Part shown: positions 24,578 to 31,458 of the stretch, piece after piece
Layout: every line of letters begins with the position of its first letter
Position numbering within the stretch: position 1 is the first letter of the stretch
IMG/VR virus record: IMGVR_UViG_3300038301_000365
Span: 1 to 31,458 of that record
Reading direction: 5' to 3' (one strand)
DNA length: 31,458 bases
Origin: a virus
Notes under the pieces: generated by a model
The model's database searches: none
What the model was told of the DNA's origin: nothing
What the model saw: the letters and a program-made list of their open reading frames with translations, nothing else
Position numbers and translations under genes: made by a program

Positions 24578-26070
24578 CGTTGTTCTCCTTGTTTACCACT
24601 GAGTTGACAAATAAGGCTTCTCAGGGCGTTCATTTCTTCTGTTACGGCAGCTTTCACTACCTGTTTTGCCTGTTTATGGTCAAACACAGTCTTACTGCAT
24701 TTTTCCTGTATGTCTACACCAAGATTACCAATATCTTTGCGAGTATCTTCAATAGCATCATTATTGGTATCATCGGTAACGTCAACATTATCAGCATCTG
24801 CTTTTGATTCGCCATCACTGTATGGTGGTGGCTCTTTGCCGAAGTCACTGTAATGTTTTGCTAAATGGTCATAAACTGCGCGTTTATTTTCTTCTGGTAT
24901 ATCCACCCCTCCCCTGGCCCCAAGCAGGGAAGCCATTGCGGCAGTTACGCCACGCCAGACCAATACGTAGTCATCGGCAGAGTGATGTGGAAGCTTATAT
25001 GCACTTTTCGTGTCTTCTTCCTTTTCATCATACCATGCACACATGTGATACAATTCTTCCACGTCTGCCTTTGACTTCTCGGCTGGTCCATCCCATGCTG
25101 TATCATCTGCGGCCTTTGGTGTCCCGTTTGGATGCGCTGCGTCATAAGAGATCGCTCCCTTTTCTTTCCTTGGCTGCGCTTCTCTCTCTTCGTCTTCTGT
25201 TATCGCAGGCTCATCCAAGATAGAACCGTCTTCTTTCTCTTCAACTGATCCCTCATCATCAGAGAAAAGCATCTCCTCCTGGCTCGCCGCGACAGATTGC
25301 GCCTCTGCTCCGCCTTCTTCGCTGTCTTCCAGCTCCAGCCATCCACCCTTTGGAACAAAGAAGCACTTTCCAGTTTTGGCATCCTTGTACATTTGAAATA
25401 CCTGTTGGCGCGACATTAGATGCTGGGCTTCTTTTATGACTAAAATGCCCTCGCCATCCAGTATCTTCTCTGCCCAGGACACCATAGGGCTTACGTCAAT
25501 GCCCCAGCTTCTTGCCTGAGATAGCCCATCTGGATTGCTTGGAACTGGAACAGCCGACCACTCTAAAAGCTTTTGCTTTTTAAAGTCTGTGGGGTGAAAC
25601 CCATCTCTGTCTTTGCTTATTTCAAACTCTGTCGGGATAAAGCCAACGCTCGCCCCTCGCATGAATTGGTTTGCGTATAAGCGTCCAATCATGTTCCCAA
25701 ATGGGTACAGGTCTTTCGACGGGAAAACGGCAGTGGATTTTAGCACTCCACCATTGCCGTTCGCGTTATCAACAAAGATGCTTGTAGATCGAGCAACAGG
25801 CGGAGACTTTGCATCATGAACCCAAAGTACGACTGGGTTCTTCTGGTAATCAGATAGCTCCCATCCTCCCTGGTTTATAGTATCTCCATCCCTGTCAACT
25901 GTAGGGGTGGATACGTTAAAGGATAGAGAAAACCCATCCTCCTCGCTTGATGCGTCAACTGTTTCTGGTTGGACTTCCACGTTGGTAAACTTAACAACGC
26001 CGTCTGCCTTGGATAACTTTTCCTCAAAATCCCCATCTCTAGGTTCTTGAGAGAGATCAAACCACTTCAT
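24574..26070 (-). CDS. HK97-type prohead protease with long C-terminal extension
   Basis: The protein has 498 residues, about twice the usual size. Residues about 45-190 are the S78-type protease domain: FSLSFNVSTPTVDRDGD, NPVVLWVHD with likely catalytic His85, GASVGFIP with likely catalytic Ser141, and LLEWSAVPVPSNP. It cleaves capsid delta domains during head maturation. Residues 240-300 are a very acidic linker. Residues about 306-418 hold a second conserved module (YKLPHHSADDYVLVWRGV, AAMASLLGARGGVDIP, RAVYDHLAKHYSDFGKEPP) that I know from other phage protease-type proteins, with unknown role. Residues 430-498 are acidic then helical and might act as a scaffold. The SD is GGAGG six bases upstream. 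It overlaps the portal by 14 bases and the capsid by 4. Confidence 0.9.
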   Translation of the reverse strand: MKWFDLSQEPRDGDFEEKLSKADGVVKFTNVEVQPETVDASSEEDGFSLSFNVSTPTVDRDGDTINQGGWELSDYQKNPVVLWVHDAKSPPVARSTSIFVDNANGNGGVLKSTAVFPSKDLYPFGNMIGRLYANQFMRGASVGFIPTEFEISKDRDGFHPTDFKKQKLLEWSAVPVPSNPDGLSQARSWGIDVSPMVSWAEKILDGEGILVIKEAQHLMSRQQVFQMYKDAKTGKCFFVPKGGWLELEDSEEGGAEAQSVAASQEEMLFSDDEGSVEEKEDGSILDEPAITEDEEREAQPRKEKGAISYDAAHPNGTPKAADDTAWDGPAEKSKADVEELYHMCAWYDEKEEDTKSAYKLPHHSADDYVLVWRGVTAAMASLLGARGGVDIPEENKRAVYDHLAKHYSDFGKEPPPYSDGESKADADNVDVTDDTNNDAIEDTRKDIGNLGVDIQEKCSKTVFDHKQAKQVVKAAVTEEMNALRSLICQLSGKQGEQR

Positions 26071-27484
26071 AGGTTCCCTCCGGGTTCATTTTTTCGCTTC
26101 CTGACTGTAGCTCTTCTTCCACCTGCTCCTCTTCTACCTGTGGAATATCGCTGTCTTCTTCGATTTCTTCCTCTTCCTCATCCTCATGGAGGTTCGCAGC
26201 TCCTAGGTCGTCAACCAAGGCCCCATTGAGCGGTACCCAGTGGGAGTCCCCTCCATCTCCATCCAGGGGCTGATGTGATCCCATGGCTCTAATCTCATTA
26301 ACAGTGAACGCATAGGGTGCAGCCTTCGCAACCTGTAACATGTGTTCCTTGTCTTCTGGCACAGGATTTATATACTCTAAAACTAAATCTTCACCAAACA
26401 TAGGAACAAGCGACTGCTGAAGCTCTGTTCTCAAAAATTCAAGTCTCGGAACAACCACCCACCTAGTAAATAGGTAATCGGCGCTTTCAATGGTTGCCCT
26501 GTTGCTGTTCTCTAAAATGCCAAGAATCTCAGGGGGAACACCAAAAGTGTTAACGATTAAGTCTCGCTGGAACTCTCTGAATGCAACAAGCTGCTGATCT
26601 GCAAATGTCTGACTGAGTTGATTGACTTGCATTTCGCCAGAGTGCCAGTGGGACCCGAACGCCCTTTCAGATCCCTTGTGATTGTCTTCCCATGCCTGTT
26701 TCGCTCCCCTCAGTTGCGACTCAGACGCACCTTTTATTCCAACCAGAATGTCTGGGGTGGCGCGATTGTAGAACCATGATTTAACATGCTTTGCCGCATA
26801 CTCATCTGCGTCCAGCTCATCCCCTAGGGCCTCTGAAATACCTGTGCCTCTTCCGTATGGGTTTGATGGGTCTGGGTTTCTCATCCAGATCATATCGTCC
26901 TTTGCCACTTTGAGATCTAACCCATTGTATCTAACCTCGAAAAAATCGCTCTCCTTACCTGGTATCTTTCTGACCCATGTGGATGGGACAGGCCAAAGCT
27001 CTGCTGGAACCCCGGCTGAGTCTCTCTCCAGCATAAGAAATGCTTCCCCAACAAGCTCCATGTAGTTTTGAATGAGTAATCTTACAGCCCTGCCGGTCAT
27101 GGAGGGGTTGGCGGAATCTAAAATGCCCAGCAAAGGGGTGTCAACCTCCTCCATCCTACCTTCAAGACCTATTTCTGACTTCATTTCCAGTCGTTCTTCA
27201 AAGGTGGCATTCTTAAATTTTCGCCTATCAAGCCCCCCTGGGACCTTATATACCACCCACCTTGCAGATGCCACGGCACTTGATATGCGATCCACAACAC
27301 TTCTGAGCCACGGAAGAGTTCTGTAAGCAATCAGCAACTCAGGGCTTCCCCTCCTTGGTGTTGTCTGAGATTGTATTATGGACTTCACCAGTGATGTGTC
27401 ACCAGACCCAAGTGCCTTTTGGGGCTGTCTTTTTGACTTAAACATCCCACCGACTGAAGAATTTATCTTGCTAAAGAAACCCAT
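26057..27484 (-). CDS. Portal protein, HK97 family
   Basis: The protein has 475 residues. Family features include LIAYRTLPWLRSVVDRISSAVASARW, WMRNPDPSNPYGRGTGISEALGDELD, AAKHVKSWFYNRATPDI and FGVPPEILGILENSNRATIESADY. It forms the twelve-subunit ring at one capsid vertex through which DNA is packed and ejected. The C-terminus is highly acidic (EEEEEIEEDSDIPQVEEEQVEEE). It starts 37 bases after the terminase stop. That gap contains a small inverted repeat GGTTG/CAACC, and the SD (AAGGA) is rather far from the ATG. The end overlaps the protease gene by 14 bases. Confidence 0.93.
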   Translation of the reverse strand: MGFFSKINSSVGGMFKSKRQPQKALGSGDTSLVKSIIQSQTTPRRGSPELLIAYRTLPWLRSVVDRISSAVASARWVVYKVPGGLDRRKFKNATFEERLEMKSEIGLEGRMEEVDTPLLGILDSANPSMTGRAVRLLIQNYMELVGEAFLMLERDSAGVPAELWPVPSTWVRKIPGKESDFFEVRYNGLDLKVAKDDMIWMRNPDPSNPYGRGTGISEALGDELDADEYAAKHVKSWFYNRATPDILVGIKGASESQLRGAKQAWEDNHKGSERAFGSHWHSGEMQVNQLSQTFADQQLVAFREFQRDLIVNTFGVPPEILGILENSNRATIESADYLFTRWVVVPRLEFLRTELQQSLVPMFGEDLVLEYINPVPEDKEHMLQVAKAAPYAFTVNEIRAMGSHQPLDGDGGDSHWVPLNGALVDDLGAANLHEDEEEEEIEEDSDIPQVEEEQVEEELQSGSEKMNPEGTYEVV

Positions 27485-27521
27485 AAGGTCACACTATCCT
27501 TTGGTTGCGAATGAGACAACC

Positions 27522-28940
27522 TTAAACGAAAAAGAACTCTGAACCATCATCTAGGTTCCCGACAGCCATAGCAACTGCATCGGCCTCATCTGGTGATTTT
27601 ATCCCTCTTTTTCTCATGTCATCTTTGGACTCAATCTGTATTAACCCCCTGGAATTTATCTTCCATCTCATAGAAGTCAACTGGGAGGTGAGCATAGAGT
27701 CTTCTGGGAGTGCAATTGGCTCATCTGACTCAGGATCGAGCCTTTCCCTTAGTCTCCAGTACCATTCTGCCCTTCTATTTAGGTATCTTTCATTGTTTAG
27801 GGGTCTCATTCCTCCGCGCATTTCTATTGCGACTGAACCCATTTGCTCTTTCAGTCTGTCATAAACACCTGCCCCCAGGCCATCTGCGTCGATTCTGCAC
27901 TCCAGTATGTTTCTGTGAGTTCTAAGAAGATGCGCTATGTGTCCAGTTGTTTCCATTGTATCCCCCTTTGGAAACTTTATAAGCTCTTTTATTCCATGTT
28001 TCTGATGAAACAGCGCAGCAACAGTGGAATCTTCTCCATATCTTGCTACGTCAACTGAGAGTATCTCTGGGTTGTTCCACTCCAGATTTTCAAGAGCTTC
28101 GTACCTGGCGTTCGCCTGCTCGACCCATGAAAGTGGGACCAAAGAAGCGTCTGAGGTGTCTGGGAACTCGCCCAGGACGCGAGACTTCCACATTGGAGTA
28201 TCTCTCCCCCATTCAGCCTTTCGTTCATCTACCCACGACTTTGTACATAACCCTGGTATTCTGTCTTCTCCCTCAATCACATTCGGAACATCAAAAGCAG
28301 AAATGTGAAACTTTGCAACGTCATCCCCTGCTGAGAACATCTTATAGAATGGTCCTGCCGCCTCTGTAGGGTTTCCAATGCAGACAAGCCTATCTTCTCT
28401 GCCAACAAGAACGCCCAAGACTGCCTCCCATATTTCATACCCTATGCCTGGAGCCTCATCAAATATGGCGAGTATCCCCCCAGCCGAGTGCCATCCCTGA
28501 AAGCTTGTGGGGTCATCAGTGGAGAACCCTATGCAGAGCCAATCATCATCGATAACAAGCTTAGGTGCTTTCGGTAGGATATTTCCCCCAAGCCCTGAGA
28601 AGCCAAGCTTATTTAGACTGATAACGGCAGATGCGTAGGACTTTCGTATCTCTTTCCATAAAAGCTCAGTAACCTGCCTCCCAGTCGGGGCAGTCGTGAT
28701 CACAGTGGACCTCACCCTTGTAAACAGCCACCACAGGGCAATCTGTGCCGCCAAGAAAGTTTTACCTGAGCCATGGCACGACCTAACAGCAACTCTTCTA
28801 TGGTCTGTCAGGCTTGTGGCGATGTCTCTTTGTTTTTGCCATAGCTCTACTCCGAGTATTTCTGTGATGAACTTGCAGGGATTGTTCCTGTAGGAAAGCA
28901 TCAAGTCTTTTTTTGATATTTCCTTATTCTTCATCTTCAT
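27522..28940 (-). CDS. Terminase large subunit
   Basis: The protein has 472 residues. The N-terminal ATPase has a Walker A SCHGSGKT (54-61) and a Walker B ILAIFDEA (156-163), with the TTAPTGRQV motif at 82-90. The C-terminal RNase H-like nuclease starts with SVDVARYGED (Asp297), followed by IDADGLGAG and a final DEADAVAMA near the C-terminus, giving likely metal-binding acidic residues. It drives DNA into the prohead and cuts the concatemer. The start overlaps the end of the methyltransferase gene by 17 bases. An ATG two codons later is also possible. The gene lacks an obvious small-subunit partner in the window. Confidence 0.95.
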   Translation of the reverse strand: MKMKNKEISKKDLMLSYRNNPCKFITEILGVELWQKQRDIATSLTDHRRVAVRSCHGSGKTFLAAQIALWWLFTRVRSTVITTAPTGRQVTELLWKEIRKSYASAVISLNKLGFSGLGGNILPKAPKLVIDDDWLCIGFSTDDPTSFQGWHSAGGILAIFDEAPGIGYEIWEAVLGVLVGREDRLVCIGNPTEAAGPFYKMFSAGDDVAKFHISAFDVPNVIEGEDRIPGLCTKSWVDERKAEWGRDTPMWKSRVLGEFPDTSDASLVPLSWVEQANARYEALENLEWNNPEILSVDVARYGEDSTVAALFHQKHGIKELIKFPKGDTMETTGHIAHLLRTHRNILECRIDADGLGAGVYDRLKEQMGSVAIEMRGGMRPLNNERYLNRRAEWYWRLRERLDPESDEPIALPEDSMLTSQLTSMRWKINSRGLIQIESKDDMRKRGIKSPDEADAVAMAVGNLDDGSEFFFV

Positions 28941-30861
28941 CCTCGCCCTTCATCCAGACAAGAATATCTTCCTCGCACTTGCCCCTGTCTGTTCCTATGT
29001 TTTTATAGGAGCAATGCACTGCCGCCTGCGATGCCGCCTTGTCAGTGTTCCACGTTTTAAGGAAAATGTTCCCTCCCTCATGGTCACGCGATGCCGCCTC
29101 TATGACCATCAAGAGAGAGGAGAGGTCAGTGTAGGCGACTCTCTCTATGAGCAGATCCCCTTTTTTGTAGTTGAACCCTGGCATTCTGGTGGACTTCCCA
29201 ACGACCCTTACAGATGCCGCTGCCTGCAACTTCCCTTCTGGGTCCCTTACGATTTTCACCTGGCCTTTCCTTATTAGGCTTTGCCCGTCTGTTTTTCTGA
29301 ATGAGCTGTCTGGACCCATTGAGTGTCCCTTGTCGCTGCTCGTAAAAAGCTCATGCAGTTCTACGTCGCCCACCTCTGGCGCTGCCTTCTTTTTTGCTGC
29401 CTTCTTTTTTGGCTTTTCCTGCTTGCCTGGCTTTCTGAAAATATACACAGGCTCAAATGATTCTTGATGGTCTTGGTCTTGCCCGTACCCTGTTGTTATT
29501 GGGAACTCCCATGTGTCTTCATGGATAAACCCAGCCTCTATGGCATCATCAACCACCCACCTGGAAAGCTCTATAATCTTATTGTTGATTCTAACGTCTG
29601 CGATGTTGACGGCAGAGATGCACCCAGGCTTAAGAGCCTCAAACTGTAGCTTCAGCATCTTCTTGAGGAAACCATTTCTCCAGTCCTCTGGTTTTTTATA
29701 TCTAACCCATGACTGGGTTTTATCCTTAGAGTAAATCTCCTTGCAGAAATATGGAGGCGACGTAAACGCAGCATCGCAGGACTCTTTTATTTGCGACGCA
29801 TCATAATCCTCAGCCGGGATATTGCTAAGACGCGCCTTCCTGTCCCACCCCATGTCTTTGGCGAGCTTCGTATTTGCCTCATGTGTTGGCACGTTGGGGT
29901 CTATGCCTATGTACTTATCGATGCACCCTGACGCTATCGCGCCGACTAGCCTTCCTCCGTACCCTGTTGAGGTATCCAGCACGACAGATGAATCACTGGG
30001 ACATATTCTTCTGTAAACATAACAGGCAAACCCAGGACGAAAATTTGCGGCAGCCTGAGTGCCACGCACCATTGAAAGAATCCCTCTGAATGTGCCTACA
30101 GTATATTTTGACTCAGTAAGGCAAATCTCCAACGCCCTGTGAAGTCTGTCATCACTCTCGAAGCTGCTTAAGGGAGACTTCTTATTTTTTGCATGAGAAG
30201 CATACCTATGGCTATGGTAGCTATCGGCAACCTCATAGGCCGTATTTGTCTTCTGAAGTTTGTCGAACTCTGTATTGGCAAGTTTCGATATTAAATATTT
30301 ACACTCCCAAGCAGGCAAGGACGGATAAGGAAACCCAGCATTTCGCCAATAATGCGTTGCGTCATCGAGGACTTCTTCTTCTGAGAATGGCTGTTTGTAT
30401 TCTGCGAGCTGTGGCGCATCTGTGTTGTCGCCTTCTTTTTCCTTTGGAAGGAACTCATCAAGAAGGAGTTCAGAAAACATTTCTTCATCGAATGCCGATA
30501 TTGAATCCAGAAGATCATCTAGCTGATTGTTAAAGTCACCAGAGATATGCGGAGAGTTAAGCGCAATGTTTAACGCCTTCTCTTCTTCTTCACCCAGGTC
30601 CACCCATACGACTGGGACTTCTTCATCAGTTGCAACAGACTTAAGGGCATCTACTCTTTGGTGTCCCCCTACGATTCTGTTGTTTCTTTTGTTGACTACG
30701 ATTTCTTGAACGACGCCAAATCTCTTAAGGCTTGACTTTAAGCCTGTCATGGCAGCCTTTGAAATTTTACGAGGGTTATATGGGGCGGCAACGAGGTCAG
30801 AAAGGCTTGCCATTCCTCTTTCGTGTAATGGAAATGTATCGACAGGTTTATCTACTTGCAT
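28924..30861 (-). CDS. ParB-like / DNA methyltransferase fusion with extra C-terminal domain
   Basis: The protein has 645 residues from ATG 30861. AAGGGG seven bases upstream supports this start over a frame beginning 28 codons earlier. Residues about 15-110 are a ParB/Srx-like domain (PYNPRKIS, FGVVQEIVV, RIVGGHQRVDAL). Residues about 150-480 are a class I methyltransferase: SAM-binding motif I VVLDTSTGYGGRLVGA (293-308), IGIDPNVPTHEAN, and catalytic TSPPYF (367-372), typical of N4-cytosine or N6-adenine amino methylation. A Lys/Ala linker (KKKAAKKKAA) follows, then residues about 505-640, an unassigned alpha/beta domain weakly like a GNAT fold. It probably marks phage DNA against host restriction. 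The target site is unknown. It is the first gene of the late block. Confidence 0.85.
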   Translation of the reverse strand: MQVDKPVDTFPLHERGMASLSDLVAAPYNPRKISKAAMTGLKSSLKRFGVVQEIVVNKRNNRIVGGHQRVDALKSVATDEEVPVVWVDLGEEEEKALNIALNSPHISGDFNNQLDDLLDSISAFDEEMFSELLLDEFLPKEKEGDNTDAPQLAEYKQPFSEEEVLDDATHYWRNAGFPYPSLPAWECKYLISKLANTEFDKLQKTNTAYEVADSYHSHRYASHAKNKKSPLSSFESDDRLHRALEICLTESKYTVGTFRGILSMVRGTQAAANFRPGFACYVYRRICPSDSSVVLDTSTGYGGRLVGAIASGCIDKYIGIDPNVPTHEANTKLAKDMGWDRKARLSNIPAEDYDASQIKESCDAAFTSPPYFCKEIYSKDKTQSWVRYKKPEDWRNGFLKKMLKLQFEALKPGCISAVNIADVRINNKIIELSRWVVDDAIEAGFIHEDTWEFPITTGYGQDQDHQESFEPVYIFRKPGKQEKPKKKAAKKKAAPEVGDVELHELFTSSDKGHSMGPDSSFRKTDGQSLIRKGQVKIVRDPEGKLQAAASVRVVGKSTRMPGFNYKKGDLLIERVAYTDLSSLLMVIEAASRDHEGGNIFLKTWNTDKAASQAAVHCSYKNIGTDRGKCEEDILVWMKGEDEDEE

Positions 30862-30891
30862 TTGAGTCCCCTTTGTGTACTGTGGTTTATG
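30862..30891 (+). promoter_or_regulatory. Weak candidate promoter for the rightward genes
   Basis: TTGAGT (30862-30867) and TTTATG (30886-30891) are separated by 18 bases and lie just before the plus-strand small ORFs. Both boxes are imperfect matches to sigma-70 consensus. This lies in the divergent gap next to the methyltransferase start. Confidence 0.2.
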
Positions 30892-30911
30892 CGAGAAAAT
30901 ACAAAGGAACG

Positions 30912-31028
30912 ATGTGTTCACACTTGGTTTTTCCAGGGTACACACTTCGAGCCGGTGAAAAAGAGTACCCGATCTTCTTCAAAAGTCAAACCAATGAAGA
31001 AGATATGGAAGTGCAAAAGCTGCAATAA
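30912..31028 (+). CDS. Doubtful 38-residue ORF
   Basis: ATG 30912 has a fair SD-like AAAGGA four to five bases upstream. The product is MCSHLVFPGYTLRAGEKEYP and 18 further residues. It overlaps the next small ORF in another frame by 35 bases. I recognise no family. It is kept because the SD is better than that of the neighbour, but it may be a chance frame or a short leader peptide. Confidence 0.35.
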   Translation: MCSHLVFPGYTLRAGEKEYPIFFKSQTNEEDMEVQKLQ

Positions 31029-31113
31029 GATCATTTTGGCCACTGAAAACGAAAAAAGAATGGGTAACAATTGCAAACCTATATCCAAGCCCCAGTCAGA
31101 GAAGAAATCTTAA
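30994..31113 (+). CDS. Small CxxC (possible zinc ribbon) protein
   Basis: This is a 39-residue product starting MKKIWKCKSCNKII, with a third Cys in MGNNCKP. It is strongly basic. CxxC followed by one more Cys suggests a small zinc-binding protein like many phage early proteins, but the fourth ligand is not clear. No good SD is seen. An ATG at 30889 in the same frame would add 35 residues but also lacks an SD. It overlaps both neighbouring ORFs. The Cys pattern is the main reason to keep it. Confidence 0.4.
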   Translation: MKKIWKCKSCNKIILATENEKRMGNNCKPISKPQSEKKS

Positions 31114-31283
31114 GCCTGCATAAGGCAGGAGTGGGACCCATGTCCATAGCTGTACGCCTGAACTTACAGGCATACCATGTCAGGGTAATACTCTCCCAGA
31201 AGCCGCACCCTCTGACCAAAGAGCCTATTAATCCATTTAACCGGAGCTTTACAGCAGACGAGTACGTAACGAGAGGAAGGTAA
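31071..31283 (+). CDS. Small helix-turn-helix DNA-binding protein
   Basis: The product has 70 residues if it starts at TTG 31071. Residues about 10-42 fit a helix-turn-helix: REEILSLHKAGVGPMSIAVR then LNLQAYHVRVIL. This is the 'I..L...G.....IA..L......V..IL' pattern of resolvase/sigma-region-4-like HTHs. An ATG at 31140 has a better SD (GGAG, eight bases) but would cut the first helix, so the TTG start is preferred with doubt. The C-terminal 25 residues are polar. It could be a phage transcription regulator. It overlaps the CxxC ORF by 43 bases and lies seven bases before the next gene. Confidence 0.6.
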   Translation: MQTYIQAPVREEILSLHKAGVGPMSIAVRLNLQAYHVRVILSQKPHPLTKEPINPFNRSFTADEYVTRGR

Positions 31284-31290
31284 GCGTAAA

Positions 31291-31458
31291 ATGAAAGACA
31301 TCAAAGCCCTCACAGAAACGCTATATGATATGGAGATCAAGACAACAGAAGAGCAGCTTGAGGTTGTCAGGGAGATGATGGACACAAATATGGATCAAAT
31401 ACTTCTGCTGGCGCAAGAGAACGGGTTCGCCACCACTGAAGAACCTTTATCTGTAGAG
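31291..31458 (+). CDS. Hypothetical protein, 5' end (cut by right edge)
   Basis: 56 codons from ATG 31291 are open to the edge: MKDIKALTETLYDMEIKTTE and so on. The visible part is acidic and helical (EEQLEVVREMMDTNMDQILLLAQ), possibly a coiled coil. An AGGAAGG lies upstream at a somewhat long spacing. It is probably co-transcribed with the HTH gene. No family is recognised. Confidence 0.65.
   Translation, partial: MKDIKALTETLYDMEIKTTEEQLEVVREMMDTNMDQILLLAQENGFATTEEPLSVE

Noticed and set aside
27485-27521. Inverted repeat GGTTG/CAACC between terminase and portal genes as a terminator
   Set aside because: The stem is only five pairs with no U-tract, and ending transcription here would cut off the head genes.
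30862-30945. Extended N-terminus of the methyltransferase fusion (28 extra codons)
   Set aside because: ATG 30861 has a good SD (AAGGGG) at proper spacing and directly precedes the ParB-like domain; the extension has no domain character and crosses the divergent promoter region.
1-31458. CRISPR arrays, tRNA genes, insertion sequences, integrase, holin or endolysin
   Set aside because: Reading both strands, I saw no regular direct-repeat/spacer array, no cloverleaf I could support, no transposase or integrase motif and no lysis gene in this window.

Overview
The window is part of a tailed double-stranded DNA phage (Caudoviricetes) or a prophage of that type. A nearly gap-free block of late genes, all on the minus strand, runs from about 30861 down past the left edge. 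It follows the classic packaging, head, neck and tail order. A long tape measure gene, two tail-tube-like genes, a tail terminator and no visible sheath gene together point to a long, flexible, non-contractile siphovirus tail. No host gene, integrase, tRNA, rRNA, insertion sequence or CRISPR array was seen. Strong Shine-Dalgarno (SD) sequences fit a bacterial host. The host itself cannot be named; the many LamG-like, C1q-like and other beta-rich tail domains resemble environmental, often aquatic, phages, but that is only an inference.

Reading the late operon in its direction of transcription (right to left): a ParB-like/DNA methyltransferase/unknown-domain fusion (30861-28924), large terminase (28940-27522), portal (27484-26057), an unusually long HK97-type prohead protease (26070-24574), HK97-fold major capsid protein (24577-23333), a putative capsid decoration protein (23310-22813), a small Pro/Lys-rich protein, a gp6-like head-tail connector, a head closure protein, a gp10-like neck/tail protein, and a tail terminator carrying an extra C-terminal tail-fibre-type domain (21010-20285). 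A 163-base non-coding island full of inverted repeats follows. Then come two tandem paralogous tail tube proteins (20121-18934), the tail assembly chaperones G and GT joined by a clear -1 frameshift site (18894-17981), and the 2005-residue tape measure protein (17979-11962). Last are the tail-tip and receptor-binding genes (11962 to the left edge): two paralogous distal tail proteins, a small protein, a LamG-headed 1149-residue hub/fibre protein, a beta-helix protein, a C1q-like fibre protein, a small Cys/His protein, and a repeat-bearing protein cut by the left edge.

At the right end, from about 30890, transcription appears to switch to the plus strand. The genes there are short: a doubtful 38-codon ORF, a small CxxC protein, a helix-turn-helix protein and the start of an unknown gene that runs off the edge. 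This looks like the edge of an early or regulatory module, divergent from the late module.

Most late genes overlap by 1-17 bases or lie within about 40 bases of each other, so translational coupling is likely. Points that most deserve a second look are the C CCT TTC frameshift site, the terminator fusion, the duplicated tail tube, the ParB-methyltransferase-unknown fusion where a small terminase gene might be expected, and the hairpin cluster between neck and tail-tube genes.
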